DNA from: Toxonevra muliebris
Lineage: Eukaryota > Arthropoda > Insecta > Diptera > Pallopteridae
Assembly: GCA_963691655.1 (NCBI GenBank)
Contig: OY829328.1
Coordinates: forward strand, 8,460,204 to 8,524,203
Direction: 5' to 3'
DNA: 64,000 bases
The notes under the pieces: generated by a model
The model's input: only the letters and a program-made list of their open reading frames with translations
What the model was told of the DNA's origin: nothing
The model's database searches: none
Program-made: the position numbers and the translations under genes
In this document: positions 12,166-23,592 of the stretch, one piece after another
How the letters are laid out: every line of letters begins with the position of its first letter
How positions within the stretch are numbered: position 1 is the stretch's first letter

Positions 12166-12845
12166 ATCATGTAGTAAGAAAAAAAAATGGTTACAAATTA
12201 ATGGTTAGAAAATAAAATGTGCTTAGCGAAATTCAGGAAAAACATGATTGGAAAAATCAATTTATTCAGTAACAACTTTAGTAACTATTTACCAATGGCC
12301 ACAGCCATCTCTCGAGCATACATTAACGGCATGTAAGTCTCTTTGATTGATTTTGAAGCAGGAGGAGGAGTCAAGCTGCTGCATGGACGACCGACTGCTT
12401 TTTTAGATCATGGAACCGGTGCCAAAACTATGTTGCAAAACAAAAGATCTGCTTGGACTTGGCATTAGTTGGTTGAGTCTCTACAAAACTTGTAGAAACA
12501 ATACCACTGGTTATGGGTGCGTTGCTGATCGTCTTCATTGACAAATTAAGACTAATTTTGATTGCATCTGCAATAGTCGATTTGCTCATGGAAAAACATT
12601 TGTCGATTTACTCTTCATATGACTCAAAATTGCTTGGAACGTAACTTAGATCAACAACACTGTCACCTCCCGAATATTTATCAATTGCCGCTAATTATTT
12701 TGCTTCAATACAATATCTATTGGCATTCGAGCTGCAATCAGTGTCGTCAATCGCAGCATACTTTTAGCATTGTAAGCTGATGAACTGATATGTTCAGCGC
12801 CCTTCTCACAACTACTTATGTTAACCCACTCTTATCACAATTTTC
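12166..12845. other. unassigned, less AT-rich stretch between LINE relics
   Basis: Base composition is more balanced than the surroundings (for example 12350-12780). A - frame contains SAYNAKSMLRLTTLIAARMPI near 12750 but breaks at stops. It may be the downstream part of the LINE whose YADD motif lies at about 12990, but I cannot recognise a domain. Confidence 0.3.
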
Positions 12846-12849
12846 TATA

Positions 12850-13012
12850 TTTTTTGTAAATGCTCGTCAGTGCAGTACCAGTTCCGTGGCTAATAGCCAC
12901 GTATAACCACATTGCAGTTCTTTATCATTTCCACCAACATCTTCTTTACTATGACTACAGCAATGTCATCAGCATATCCACGATAGTATTTTTGTCTTCC
13001 GTACAGAGAATA
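12850..13012 (-). pseudogene. LINE reverse transcriptase fragment with YADD motif
   Basis: Reading the - strand from about 13010, the frame gives GYADDIAVVIVKKMLVEMIKN and then decays. YADD is the catalytic aspartate pair of non-LTR reverse transcriptases and the sequence after it fits the R1/Loa/I-type pattern. The motifs that should precede it by some 50-60 residues occur in the same orientation only at 15250-15490, 2.2 kb upstream. The two pieces may therefore be one element split by later DNA. Confidence 0.65.
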
Positions 13013-13330
13013 CTTCAAATACATGAAAATACCTGAAATACTTGAAAATACTGGAAAATATTAAACAAGTTGAAATAAGAACATGGAATACTTAGATTAC
13101 TTGGAATACTTGGGTTACTTGGATTCCGTGAAATACTTGAAAATATTTGAAAATAGTTAAAAATACTTAGAAATACTTGTGAATACTTGAAAAAACTTGC
13201 AAATACTTGAAAATCCTTAAAAATACTGGCAATTACTTGCATATACTTGAAAATATTTGAAAATACCTTGAAATACTTGAAAATATTTGAAAATTCTTAA
13301 AAAACTTGAAAATACTAGAAAAACTCAAAT
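13010..13330. repeat. minisatellite, about 10-bp unit AAATACTTGA
   Basis: Some 30 degenerate copies of AAATACTTGA/AAATATTTGA in tandem, with variants such as TGGAATACTT. It starts exactly where the reverse transcriptase relic stops. The - frame at 13015-13242, rich in Phe, Gln and Ser, is only translated repeat. Confidence 0.8.
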
Positions 13331-15027
13331 TCTTGAAATACAAAGATATTTGAAATTTGAAGTCCTTTAGAAGTATCTAGAAATTAAACAATCGATATCT
13401 CTAAAGGTTATTGTGCTGTGAATTCCTTACACTTGGTCATACATTGAAGGGCAATTCACAGAGTTAATGCCATAAATAAATGAGAATTTTTTTTTTTTTT
13501 TTTTGCTTTGAGAAATAAAATAATCACTAAATATTTCAACGTTGCATTAGGAACTCATCAAATAGCAAGCTTTATGTATGCATATGTGAATAAAACACGT
13601 ACAAACACGTAGTAATTGTAGTTTCCAATAAAACTTAAACTGTTCTTTAAACATTTCAACACATTTATATGCACACACAAACACATACTTAACTCCACAT
13701 ACATATACACGCTTAATACATTAGAACACATCAAATAATATAAGCAATAGCTATAAAAAAGTTGCCATACTATGACCTTGCCACATCAAGACACATACGA
13801 ACATCCATAAATACAATTCGTACACGCTGCTGATGCTGCTACTATGCGCTTTAAGTTTATTATGTATATATGTATAAGTGCGTGTGCGCGTTTGTATTCT
13901 AGGTAGTGTATATTTATGAGCTAATAAAATCACAAAATAACCTTCACACATTTAAACAAACACACCTGACTGAATACAAATACACATATTTGTGTGGGAG
14001 GTCGGGAGCGCACGGCGAGCGCATTGTACGAGAAAAATTACTTTCAATAGACTGATTAGAAAATCACTTCCATTTGCCCTCCATTAACTGCACACACTGC
14101 ATACATATACTGCAAAAAATCCTTTTCTTATGGACATACACACACACACACACATAATACCAATATCATCAACAGTAACAGTGAGAATACTATTACCATC
14201 ACCATCATTGTCACCGTCATCGCCATCATCACCATTGTCAACGTAAGCGTCACCATCACTATCGAAGCATTCTCAATGTCATTTTCATTGGTGCAAATAA
14301 ACAAAACAACAACAAAAAGTAGGAATAATGAAAAAACTAGACTGGAATATGGCAAGGAAGGAAGGAAGAAATGCCAGCAAACTGTTATGAGAGAAATGAA
14401 GCAGAAAAATAGAAGGAATCGCACCTTTTCCCATTGTTTTTATTAAACGGCAAGCACATATTGTTATAGCATATATGAAAGCACATTTACCCAGTGGGAA
14501 AGTAGGTTATTTTGATGAATCCAGTGATGAATTATTCAATTAAAATTAATATTCTAATTATAAGACTCTTCGAGAAAATAATCGAAACAGAATGAAAGAA
14601 GATTCTTTTTTCATTTACTTGTAAACAGAAATATTTATGTGGATTGAAGAGTTCAGCAATTGGCATTACTGTATACTAGTCGGTGAGGCCCCAGTAACTG
14701 GGGCTATTTTTTTGCAAGAAATCTTTTTATGAAAAAACAAACATCAAAATAGAACCAAACTACTCGTTGGTGTTTGTTTTGCTATTTGTGTATGCAGATA
14801 ATTCGCTAGATAATTCTGAGAGATGCCGTTACTCATGTCTTCTCTCTTTCTCTTATTTATTATTAACTCCCGCTTAAGCAATGATTTTTTCAACGATAAA
14901 TGCAATGCTTTGTTCAATGAGCGAATTTTTAAAAAACTTCCGACTCTAATATTTTGGAATTGGCTTAACTGATTTTAAATCTGATAAATTTTGGCTAATC
15001 TACTTGTCAAGCTCTTTAAATTGATAT
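13331..15027. repeat. no gene; simple-sequence rich (CA)n and CAT/CAC tract
   Basis: Contains a poly-T run near 13490, scattered CATA/CACA sequence, a (CA)n run at about 14137-14155 and an imperfect CAT/CAC trinucleotide tract at 14160-14260. The - open frame at 14128-14424 translates these repeats (Val/Met-rich) and is not a gene. Nothing else is recognised. Confidence 0.55.
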
Positions 15028-15159
15028 ATAATATGATAGTCGTGCCACTAACCTAGTTCTAAGTTAAGCTTAAGGCCTCAGCAGCCATAGCTCAATCCAC
15101 ATTAGCTTTAAATTTAAATTTATAGTTAATTGTTAATAAATAAATAAATAATATGATAG
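15028..15159 (+). mobile_element. short retroposon insertion with 12-bp target duplication
   Basis: The 12-mer ATAATATGATAG occurs at 15028-15039 and again at 15148-15159. Between them lie about 108 bp ending in a (TAAA)n tail (15133-15147). Target duplication plus a simple A-rich tail is the mark of target-primed reverse transcription, so this is a severely 5'-truncated LINE tail or a short SINE-like copy. Source family not recognised. Confidence 0.7.
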
Positions 15160-15249
15160 CACTTCTGGATCTTCTAGAATAAAATTGTAGTTACACTAAT
15201 AAATGTATAGATTACCTACCTTTCCACGGGGTAGTTTTTTCTAACGAGC

Positions 15250-15490
15250 AGTAAAAGCATCGATGCTTAAAGTCAATGCTAGACTCCATAGTACAGAGCC
15301 TTGTTGCACGCCTCGTGCAACTCTACACTACCTCACACCACCATTAGTGTCGTGCAACAGCACTCTGTCTTCAAAGTATTTTTCTTCAAATAATTTGTAC
15401 TTGGTACTTCGGTTTACGTACATTTAGGAGTGCTTCTATAATCCTTGGCCGGTTTGCTGTGCTGAATGCCTTCTTGACGTTTAGTATTGC
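15250..15490 (-). pseudogene. LINE reverse transcriptase fragment (motifs upstream of YADD)
   Basis: Reading the - strand from 15490, the frame gives LNVKKAFSTANRPRIIEALL, corresponding to the D-V-K-x-A-F-x-S-x-x-W region (first catalytic aspartate replaced by Asn). A frameshift and a stop follow, with YFEDRVLLHDTNGG, then VARGVQQGSVLWSLAL, equivalent to RGVPQGSVLGPLLW. This pattern is typical of R1/Loa-like LINEs. The piece is broken and inactive. The matching YADD lies in the same orientation at about 12990. Confidence 0.7.
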
Positions 15491-15699
15491 ATTGAAAGCC
15501 AAAGTCAATGCGGGACTTTCACCTACTAAAAATATCCTCTCGTCCGACGGAATGCTCCTTCCGGAACCACCGTTACGTTTTTCGTCGGAAGACCGTTTAG
15601 AGTATTACTGCTCAATCGTCTGTTTTTACCAGTTACTGATACCCTGGTTTCTACGTTTCGACGATCTTTGGAGCTCAATGAAACGAAGCGACGCACAGT

Positions 15700-16060
15700 G
15701 TAGCGTCTCCATACAACCGATGGACAAAAATGGAAGGAGTAATGTCCAATGAAATTTTGCACAGATAATTTTTTGGGAAATTTTACTACTTCCCACATAA
15801 GCAGAATCAAAAAATTACAATATCTCAAAAACGGTTGAAGTAATAAACTTGAGTTTTTGTGCAGTGGGTATTGATTATGTAAGCATTTCCTGAAACCAAA
15901 ATGGTCAAGATTGGAAATATGGGCGTGGCACGTCCCATACAAAGCAAGCACCTAAATTAGTTTTTTTGTTCACAATTATCGTAGAACTTAATCTCATTCC
16001 AAGAAATTTGGTGTACGATAACAATTTTATAAAAATTATCTAAATCGAACAAATTATTCG
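15700..16060 (-). repeat. dispersed repeat of the GTATGGGACGTGCCACGCCC class
   Basis: On the - strand it reads TTTGTATGGGACGTGCCACG near 15940-15920, followed by AACCGTTTTTGAGATATTG. This is the arrangement seen at 29040-29340. It is non-coding and probably a fragment of the same retroposon class. The - frame at 15526-15951 runs through it and through an unassigned 15526-15700 segment; I do not treat it as a gene. Confidence 0.4.
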
Positions 16061-16162
16061 CTTTCATTTCTTCCTTAATAGTTTGACGACGAATCAGATG
16101 AGAGAACAATTTCTGTGTCTATATCTTGACCACACTTTTCTGTTTCTAACAAAATGAATTGG

Positions 16163-16417
16163 CTATATCTTTTCGGGCATTTGTTTTTTACAGCAAGTTA
16201 TTCGTTCAGCAGAAATAAGTGGCTCAGAAGATAGTAATAGCTTTGCTAATGAATCCCTATTACAAGATTCTCTAGAAGTTTTTCTGGTATTTTCTAATCG
16301 ACACTTTCTAAACACCTTGTCTTCTGAAACATTCTCCGAAAGAAATCCTATTGGAATCGTGAAATATTTAATAACTTCAAGCCAGTGAATTAATATTTTA
16401 TGTACTGTCATTGGCAT
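16163..16417 (-). pseudogene. fragment of a transposon-associated conserved protein of unknown function
   Basis: The 84-residue frame reads TVHKILIHWLEVIKYFTIPIG, then LSENVSED, RKTSRE and LLLSSEPLIS. I recall many insect and cnidarian uncharacterised proteins with the order VHKILIHG..VI..A.LPIG.LSEEAQEARN..R..HTRK.SR......LLLTSDPLIS, usually linked to transposons. The order and spacing match. It is an isolated piece without a start context, so a relic is likely. The function of the family is not known to me. Confidence 0.45.
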
Positions 16418-17567
16418 GTAATACTAAGAATAGTTCTTTACATATAATTCAAAAGTTTCGTTTAAGGTAGGACTACTGCTGAATTTTTTTTCTAGTTATT
16501 GTAGAGACATCTGTTTAAAGAAATGTGTAAAAATTAGAGAGGACGTTTTTGGGCGATTTTTTTAAATGTTTCTTAAACTTTGCGTTCTTTGTTTCTTTTT
16601 TTTTTTTTGTGGTTTAAGATGATAATTTTTCAAAATGAAGTTTCAGGATTTAGAAGTAAACCTACCAAATAGTATTTGATGCTGAAAAATGTTATTGCTG
16701 CTAATACGTGGCTTTCAATACGTTTTTTTTTTATGGCAAAATAAAAGCAATTTCCAAAATTTATTTTAAGCTCATCTAATTTAAGTATTTACAATTGATC
16801 TGCATTCAAATATTATCAACTTTCGAACATGACTTTTTTGAATTTCGTCCGCCTTCGTTACACTGTGCGACGTCATCATTTTTGCTGCTGTTTGTACAGA
16901 GACCCCTGGGTATACGTAGCTGTATGTGTGCATATTGATGCAATGCATTTAATGTTGTAGGGAATACATACATACGTACATACACACACCAACTACATCG
17001 CTACTTATTTGCTTATTTAAACTTATTGTATATTGCATCAACGTAACTTCTTCCTCTTCGTCTTCTTCTTTCACCTCATCTGGATCAATTTGATTGTTGT
17101 CTTTTTATATTGAAAATGAGTTCACTTTTCCCATCTTCACATCTCAATATCATTTAATTGTATAATTTATATATAACTAAATTGCATTTGCGTTAGTAGC
17201 TTCTTTTGCTACCAACTACCTGCTGTTGATTGCTGTTGCCCTGCTATCATTACTCATCATACTCTTCATTTGTTGTTCGTTAATTAACAAAATGGGAATA
17301 TTATCTAACGAATAGTAATTATAATTAGGTTAGGTAATTATAATTATATAGGAATGTTGATTCATATGTAGAAGTTTATCTAAGCAAATGTGAAAACTTG
17401 AAATTGGCATGAAAATCCAATAATAGAAAGTTACTTGAATAGGTCTGTATGACGCCTTTTCACAGTATTAGTTTGAAGGAAAAGAGAAGTCTTCTTTGCT
17501 GAAATTGTTTGCTTTTTAGTGACCATTTTAAATGCTCATTTAGCTTTTCACATTTCCAACGAAGATG
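16418..17567. other. no recognised gene
   Basis: AT-rich with poly-T near 16590-16608, CATA/CACA simple sequence at 16965-16990 and CTT/TTC-rich sequence near 17045-17080. No supported coding or mobile feature. Confidence 0.4.
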
Positions 17568-20500
17568 TTTAGTTTAGTTTATTTCAGTCTATGGAATTAT
17601 AAATCCTTACAGACTAATAGATAAAAAAAAAAAAACTTAAAATAAAGAAAGAAGTATTCATGTATGTAAATCAACATAAGAAGTATAACAATTATAACAA
17701 TGAACTCATGAATGCATTTAAATAAATAAAATATAAAAAAAAATCATTGATTTAATTAACAATTCAATAAATAAAATTAATTCAGAATAGAATATAGGAT
17801 TGATTTAAAAGTTTCTCTAGCTAAAGTTATATCCAAAGAAATATTTGTAAGACTAATTCTATTAAATTCAAGAAGAGCTCTCGTGATCGGCTCATTAAGT
17901 GCATAGTTTGTTCTTTGCAATCCAACATTAAATAAGTCAGCATGACGCAATTTCCTTGAAGGAACATTAAAACCAATGCGTTCTAGCAAAACAGAACAAT
18001 TTATTTTACCATTGATAATATTAGTTATAAAGGTCAAAGATTGCACAGTTCTTCTGCACTCAAGAGAATTTAAATCTATAAGTAAGCAACACGCTTTGTA
18101 GGAGGGTAAAGGCTGAGAAAAATTAAGTGAACGTAAAGCAAAATTAATAAATTTTTTTTGTATCCGTTCTATTCTTTTAATGTGAGTAGCATAAAATGGA
18201 TTCCATATAAAAGAGGCATATTCCAACCTGGAACGAACAAAAGTAGTATACAGAAGCTTTAGCGTATACGGATCAGTAAACATTTTACTATTGCGTCTCA
18301 CAAAAGCCAGTAGAGAACAAGATTTAGGAATAATGTAGTTTAAATGATCTAAAAACGTGAACCGTGAGTCGAATAAAACACCCAAATCGAGAGCTTTCTT
18401 ATGTGATGCCAACTTCGAATTAGCAAGTTGATATGATGAATTAAGAGAATACCTAGATTTAGAAAATGTTACAAAAAAGCACTTTTTTAGATTGAGATAT
18501 AGAAGATTTTTGTCACACCATAGAACTACATTGTTAAGATCAGACTGTAGGCTACAAATGTCCAAAGCATTATTAACTCTTAAGAAGATTTTTAAATCAT
18601 CAGCATACAAAACAAATTTTGTGTTGATAAAACAAAGAGAAATATCATTAATAAATAAATTAAAAAGCAAAGGGCCCAAAATGCTACCTTGTGGGACACC
18701 AGAGGTTGCTTCGAAAAAATACGATTTAACATTATCCACCAGTACACAAGAATATCGATTGTTAAGGTAGGATTTAATCCAGTTAAGAAAAGTAGAATGA
18801 AAACCAATTCTAGCAAGTTTTGCAATTAATATGTTGTGACAAACCTTGTCAAATGCTTTAGAAAAATCGGTGTACACAGTATCTACTTGCACACCTAAAT
18901 CAAATGACTTAATACAGTAATCAGAAAAGACGGCTAAATTGGTTACTGTAGAGCGACCATCAACAAAACCATGCTGGCAAGTACTAATTACATTCTTTAT
19001 TGCAAAGTATAATTTATCCTTAACTACGCACTCAAAAAGTTTAGAAATTGTTGAGAGCTTTGAGATTGGTCTATAATTAAGGACATCATTCTTATTGCCA
19101 CTTTTATGAATTGGGGTAATAAAAGAAACTTTAAACTTATCAATAAATACACCCGTGTGTAGAGATTTGTTGAAGATTAACTTGATTGGAGATGACAGAG
19201 ATGGCATGCAGTTTTTAATTAAGAATGACGACAATCCATCATTGTCCAATTTAGTAGATAATTTAAGTTTTAATATGCCATTGACGACATCCTCATCAGT
19301 AAGAGTAAGTGAGCCAAAATCAATAGATGATTCAATATTAGCACAAACAGACTTATCAACGACATCCACATGCGGATCAAAATTTGAGACAAAGAAATCA
19401 GCAAAGAGGTTTGCAGTTTCAGCAGCCGTATTCGATCTTTTACCTTTATAAAACATTGATGCAGGGATAAAAGAGGAAGACCTTTTTGATTGAATAAAAT
19501 TCCAAAATGATTTAGGATTCCGTTTTATACCACTTTCACATTGTAAAATATATTGTTTGTATAGAAATTTATCGAGGCAATTAAATTCTTTCATATAGCG
19601 TAAATATTTAGCAAAAGCATCAGCACTATTAGTTGTTTTGTAGATTTTGTAGAATTTATTCCTCAGGTTTTTTAACTTTTTAAGACCAGTAGTGTGCCAA
19701 GGTAATCTGTGTACTTTCTTAGTCCTGAGTGGAATATTTTCTTTGAATATATCTAAAGCCTTAGACAAGAATAAATTATAACAATTTATAACATCCAGTT
19801 GATTGAACATATTTCCCCAGTTGATATTGTTAAGTAAACTATTTAGATGAGACCAATCGCACAGACTATAGTTAAAATTCGCATTGACGTTTAATGTCGG
19901 AATACTTAAGAATTTATAAAAATTTATCTCTAAAATGAGTGGGATGTGATGCATATCCGGTTCAGATATAGGAGAAGTACATTCAGTCAACTTATAATCA
20001 ATATTATCACTGATAAAGATGAGATCTAAAATTCTATTAAGCCTGTTTACAAAATTATTGATTTGTATAAGATCTAAACTAAAAAGACTGTCAATAAGAT
20101 ACATTTCATGCTGTTTATTTACATTACTGGGAATAATTATATTATCATTGGTTATAAGAGACCAAGCAATTTTGCAAAGGTTAAAGTCGCCCAATACGCA
20201 AAGATGATTGTCCCCAACAGAGTTCAAAGAGAGGTGAGTTATATTGTCCACATGCGCGTAATATAGACCATCAGCGCTAAGAGGCGGAATGTATGACACA
20301 CATACGAATAGTAGACCTGAGCTTCCATGTATGGACACACACAATTGATCCAACAGCATATCAGAGTTATTAAGGGCAAAAAGCTCTGAGCGTACAGTAC
20401 GGTTAACCGCGATAAGAACACCCCCACCTCTGGAACAACCAGTCTTGATGGCATCCCTGTCCTTTCTGTAAACATTGTAAATGCTCAAATCACAGATTTC

Positions 20501-20760
20501 AGAGTCGAAAATATCGGCATTCAACCATGTTTCAACGAGAACAATGACATCATAATCACAATGGGAAGCAAAGAGAGAGACTAGGGTTAATTTTGTCCTT
20601 ATACCTGACATATTTTGGAAGTAAATTCTAAGCGGAGAATCAGGATGTGATATCGATGAAACAGCCTGAGTGATAGACTTATGTATATTCATTTTGGCAC
20701 TTATGTGATCGTGGCGCGTTGATCCCTTCGTGGAAAAAAACGAAAAGGCATCACTTTTAC
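17568..20760 (-). mobile_element. non-LTR retrotransposon (LINE), nearly complete downstream half
   Basis: On the - strand the intact ORF2 (20692-17777) is followed by an A-rich 3' region. It ends in a tail of TAAAC-like repeats complementary to GTTTAGTTTAGTTTATTT at 17568-17584, preceded by CTGTAAGGATTTATAATTCC. A short simple-repeat tail fits Jockey/CR1/I-type LINEs. No ORF1 (gag-like, zinc-knuckle) frame is seen upstream between 20760 and 22000, so the copy is either 5'-truncated or of a type lacking ORF1. No target duplication was identified. Confidence 0.8.
17777..20692 (-). CDS. LINE ORF2: AP-like endonuclease and reverse transcriptase, 971 residues, intact
   Basis: This enzyme nicks target DNA and copies the element RNA there. 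Residues 20-255 form an APE-type endonuclease: IYFQNMSGIRTK (24-34), VLVETWL with E54, SYIPP (133-137), VLGDFN with D169 and N171, LDLIFIS around D223, and SEPDMHHIPL near 243-251, where the usual S-D-H reads D-M-H-H. Residues about 515-780 form the reverse transcriptase: ITPIHKSG (525-532), NYRPIS (539-544), VYTDFSKAFDKV with D609, SGVPQGSILGPLLF (664-677) and FVLYADDLKIF with D698 and D699. A C-terminal region follows, without RNase H. The pattern fits the Jockey/CR1 superfamily. All core motifs are present and no stop or shift is seen, so recent activity is plausible. The frame stays open about 60 bp upstream of the first ATG, to a TAA near 20756. Confidence 0.93.
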   Translation of the reverse strand: MNIHKSITQAVSSISHPDSPLRIYFQNMSGIRTKLTLVSLFASHCDYDVIVLVETWLNADIFDSEICDLSIYNVYRKDRDAIKTGCSRGGGVLIAVNRTVRSELFALNNSDMLLDQLCVSIHGSSGLLFVCVSYIPPLSADGLYYAHVDNITHLSLNSVGDNHLCVLGDFNLCKIAWSLITNDNIIIPSNVNKQHEMYLIDSLFSLDLIQINNFVNRLNRILDLIFISDNIDYKLTECTSPISEPDMHHIPLILEINFYKFLSIPTLNVNANFNYSLCDWSHLNSLLNNINWGNMFNQLDVINCYNLFLSKALDIFKENIPLRTKKVHRLPWHTTGLKKLKNLRNKFYKIYKTTNSADAFAKYLRYMKEFNCLDKFLYKQYILQCESGIKRNPKSFWNFIQSKRSSSFIPASMFYKGKRSNTAAETANLFADFFVSNFDPHVDVVDKSVCANIESSIDFGSLTLTDEDVVNGILKLKLSTKLDNDGLSSFLIKNCMPSLSSPIKLIFNKSLHTGVFIDKFKVSFITPIHKSGNKNDVLNYRPISKLSTISKLFECVVKDKLYFAIKNVISTCQHGFVDGRSTVTNLAVFSDYCIKSFDLGVQVDTVYTDFSKAFDKVCHNILIAKLARIGFHSTFLNWIKSYLNNRYSCVLVDNVKSYFFEATSGVPQGSILGPLLFNLFINDISLCFINTKFVLYADDLKIFLRVNNALDICSLQSDLNNVVLWCDKNLLYLNLKKCFFVTFSKSRYSLNSSYQLANSKLASHKKALDLGVLFDSRFTFLDHLNYIIPKSCSLLAFVRRNSKMFTDPYTLKLLYTTFVRSRLEYASFIWNPFYATHIKRIERIQKKFINFALRSLNFSQPLPSYKACCLLIDLNSLECRRTVQSLTFITNIINGKINCSVLLERIGFNVPSRKLRHADLFNVGLQRTNYALNEPITRALLEFNRISLTNISLDITLARETFKSILYSILN

Positions 20761-23590
20761 ATTAGCTGGCCCATTTCCTATCAGAAAGCGGCAGACAATG
20801 AAAATTGAAGGAATCATTAGATATTCACAATAAAGATTGAGCTTTTAGGTTAATATGTGCAAAGGAAGGGTTAAAGATTTTGGTTCATATTGAAGTTCCT
20901 TAATTCTATACATGAAACTTAAAAAAAGATATAATCACTCCACCGCTCCAATAAAAACTACTAGACTAAATACTTAAAGTTTTTGAAGAAAGAGTGTGGA
21001 AGTCAGCAGAAAGGGAGGAGACTATATCCCCAAACACCCAATTGTGGACAAGCTCCATAATAGTTACGTGGTATAAAATTGGTCTGTGTGTGTCAGACCA
21101 AGACATTTCCTAATGAGGTAGATTTTAATTTTTCCCCCAACAATCAAAATTTAGGAATTTTCATTTGTAAATGGGAAATTTTATTTAATTTTGGGAACAA
21201 AGTTCTTTTCCTTTTACAATCCGCTAGCGCATAAAACTGAAAGAAGAAGTACACCTCAGAAAGAGCTAATTAAATGTTTTATTATGGAACCTGGCTGGAA
21301 ATGCAATACAGTTGACAATGCATAGACAATTCAGGAAAATTCCCAGTACTTTTTCGGGTGTATAAAGACACGTTTTTTTCTTTTCGACCAACTGGAAAAA
21401 TAAATGCCACTTGCTATTAAATCCGGCTAAATCTAAACCAGTCTTGTTCACTAAAAGTTTTAGGATCCTTACCTTTAACACTCCGACTCTTAATAAAGCC
21501 ACTCTCAAGTTAGCGGAACAGGCGAAATATTCAGACTTGCCCTAAATCAGAAATTAAGCTGTTAAAGCAACACCCTAACCAGGGTTCAGAAACTCACTAT
21601 GGTACTTTACTCATATAAGAATGAAGTAGGCAAAATATGGAATAAGGAAGGAAGCACTAGTGAATGCAGAATTTTTGGTACGAGGAGAAGCGACTTTCCC
21701 AGGGATTTGTCATTCCTTTAAAAGGTTTCTTACTCAGGAGTCAAGATCAAAAGGTGTGAATATATGTCGGGAAGAAAGAAAAAACTTCAACCCTTCCCCC
21801 CCCCCCCACCTTGGATCCGCTAGTTGAACCATGTATTGTTAATTGGTTTTGTACTGCCGAGGATAGCTCTTCAAAAAGAGACGCACTCGAAGGCTTAGAG
21901 GAAGATTCAACAAACGGCATCATTACTGAGCACAGATACTTAAAGAACAACTTCGCCCTTAGTCTTGAATATCATTGTCTTCTTAACTCATGTAAATTTC
22001 CATAGGAACCTAAAAGGTTAAATTCAGTCAAACTCTGTTCTGAACCTTACACGGGGCATACCTAACAAATTTGGAATTAACCACATTTTCAAGAAACCTT
22101 CACTCTCCTAACACCCTTCTTCATCAATCAGTTTATTATCTCTATTCCTTCAAGACAGTAGAAGATTCAGAAAGAAGCGGTGTATTACTATATATTTTCA
22201 TCTGTCTGATCACTGTACTCGGAAAATATGAGTGAAATTAATAAAATATTTTGCATCTATCTAATATAGTTATCTCAAGTAATGTTTATCAGGCTTAATG
22301 AACATATGTAGTTATCACAACAACGGTATATAGAGAGACGGGCAAACCCGCCACCATTCTTCATCAGTGATCTTAGTGATAGTTCTTAGTCTTTCAATAT
22401 CCTATATAAGCTACTAATGTTCACATTAACCTTCATTGAGGCTTCTGATAGTTAGAAAATTGGCCAGAGTATAACCCCAAAGGCTTCAGAAAGCTAATAT
22501 CAGTAGAAAGAAGATCAATAGGTAAAGTTTGGCTGTTGAAACTGAAAAATACAATTTTTGCCAGATATATTTCAATTAAATTGAAAATATTTAAATAATG
22601 TAGTCATCGAAAATTTATTTCATCCTTGAGTTTATTTAATATGTGCTCGCATATTTCAGCTTGAACGGTTCTTGAGAAAACAGCGTTTAAAGAAAAACGC
22701 GTTAGATATAGAATTTATGTTGAAAAGTTCTGATGATATCCTCCAATCGCAGTTGGTTCACATTACTCTGCTGATCCGGCAAGTCGTTGTCTAAAATTGG
22801 CTCTCATAACATATTTTTGTTGAAGTCTGAAAAATTCACTTTATACAGAGTTTCCTACAGACTACCTTTTACCATCTTTCCTTCTATTCAGCTTCTGCTA
22901 ACTACATAAATTATATCCTAGAACAATATTTTTACTACGACCTCCCTGGCTTTGGGGTCAGTCGATTTAGGGAATCTGCTAAAATATTAATGCAACAGAT
23001 TCAGAATGGTTTAAATAACCTGCTTCATTTAAGTTAAGGGGATAGCATGAATACCACCCACGTACTAACACAACGGCCGTCTTTTGGCCTAAGTATAACA
23101 TTACCTGATAAATGGTATTGATTTTTTTAACAACAAACCATAAAAAAGATACAAGTTACATCACAAAAGTTTTCAAAATTGCTAGCTGTTCTTAATAAGT
23201 TCCTTTCTTCTTGTTTGCTTATTTTCCTGAAGTGTACATATATTTATATACGTAAAATATTTACATGCATTCTTCAAAATATACCAGAAAATTTCCAATC
23301 ATGAAATCACTTCAAAAACTTCATGATATGCACATTTTCCTCATCTTAGATGACTATACATACATAGCTATGCGGTAAATGAGAAAAGCGTAGAGGCCAT
23401 TCCGCCACAAACTGCTCGTTGGAAACATTTGCACCTGTTGTTGTTGCTATTGCTATCGACAACAATGATAAACAAAAAGTAACGGAAACAAAAGCAGCAG
23501 CAACAAGCAAGTGCACTATCCGAACACATTCAACACACTTATACATGAACATAAGAGCTTAAACATACACTTGGAATATATGCAAAAACA
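20761..23590. other. no recognised gene
   Basis: Moderately AT-rich. Contains a poly-C run at about 21796-21810. Small frames (21266-21508 -, 21747-21950 -, 23346-23552 -) show no domain and poor context. I see no TIRs, tandem repeats or splice-supported exons. Confidence 0.4.
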
Positions 23591-23592
23591 TA

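Noticed and set aside
14128..14424. 98-residue - frame rich in Val, Met and Thr, with a Cys-Val run
   Set aside because: Generated by the CAT/CAC and CA repeat tracts.
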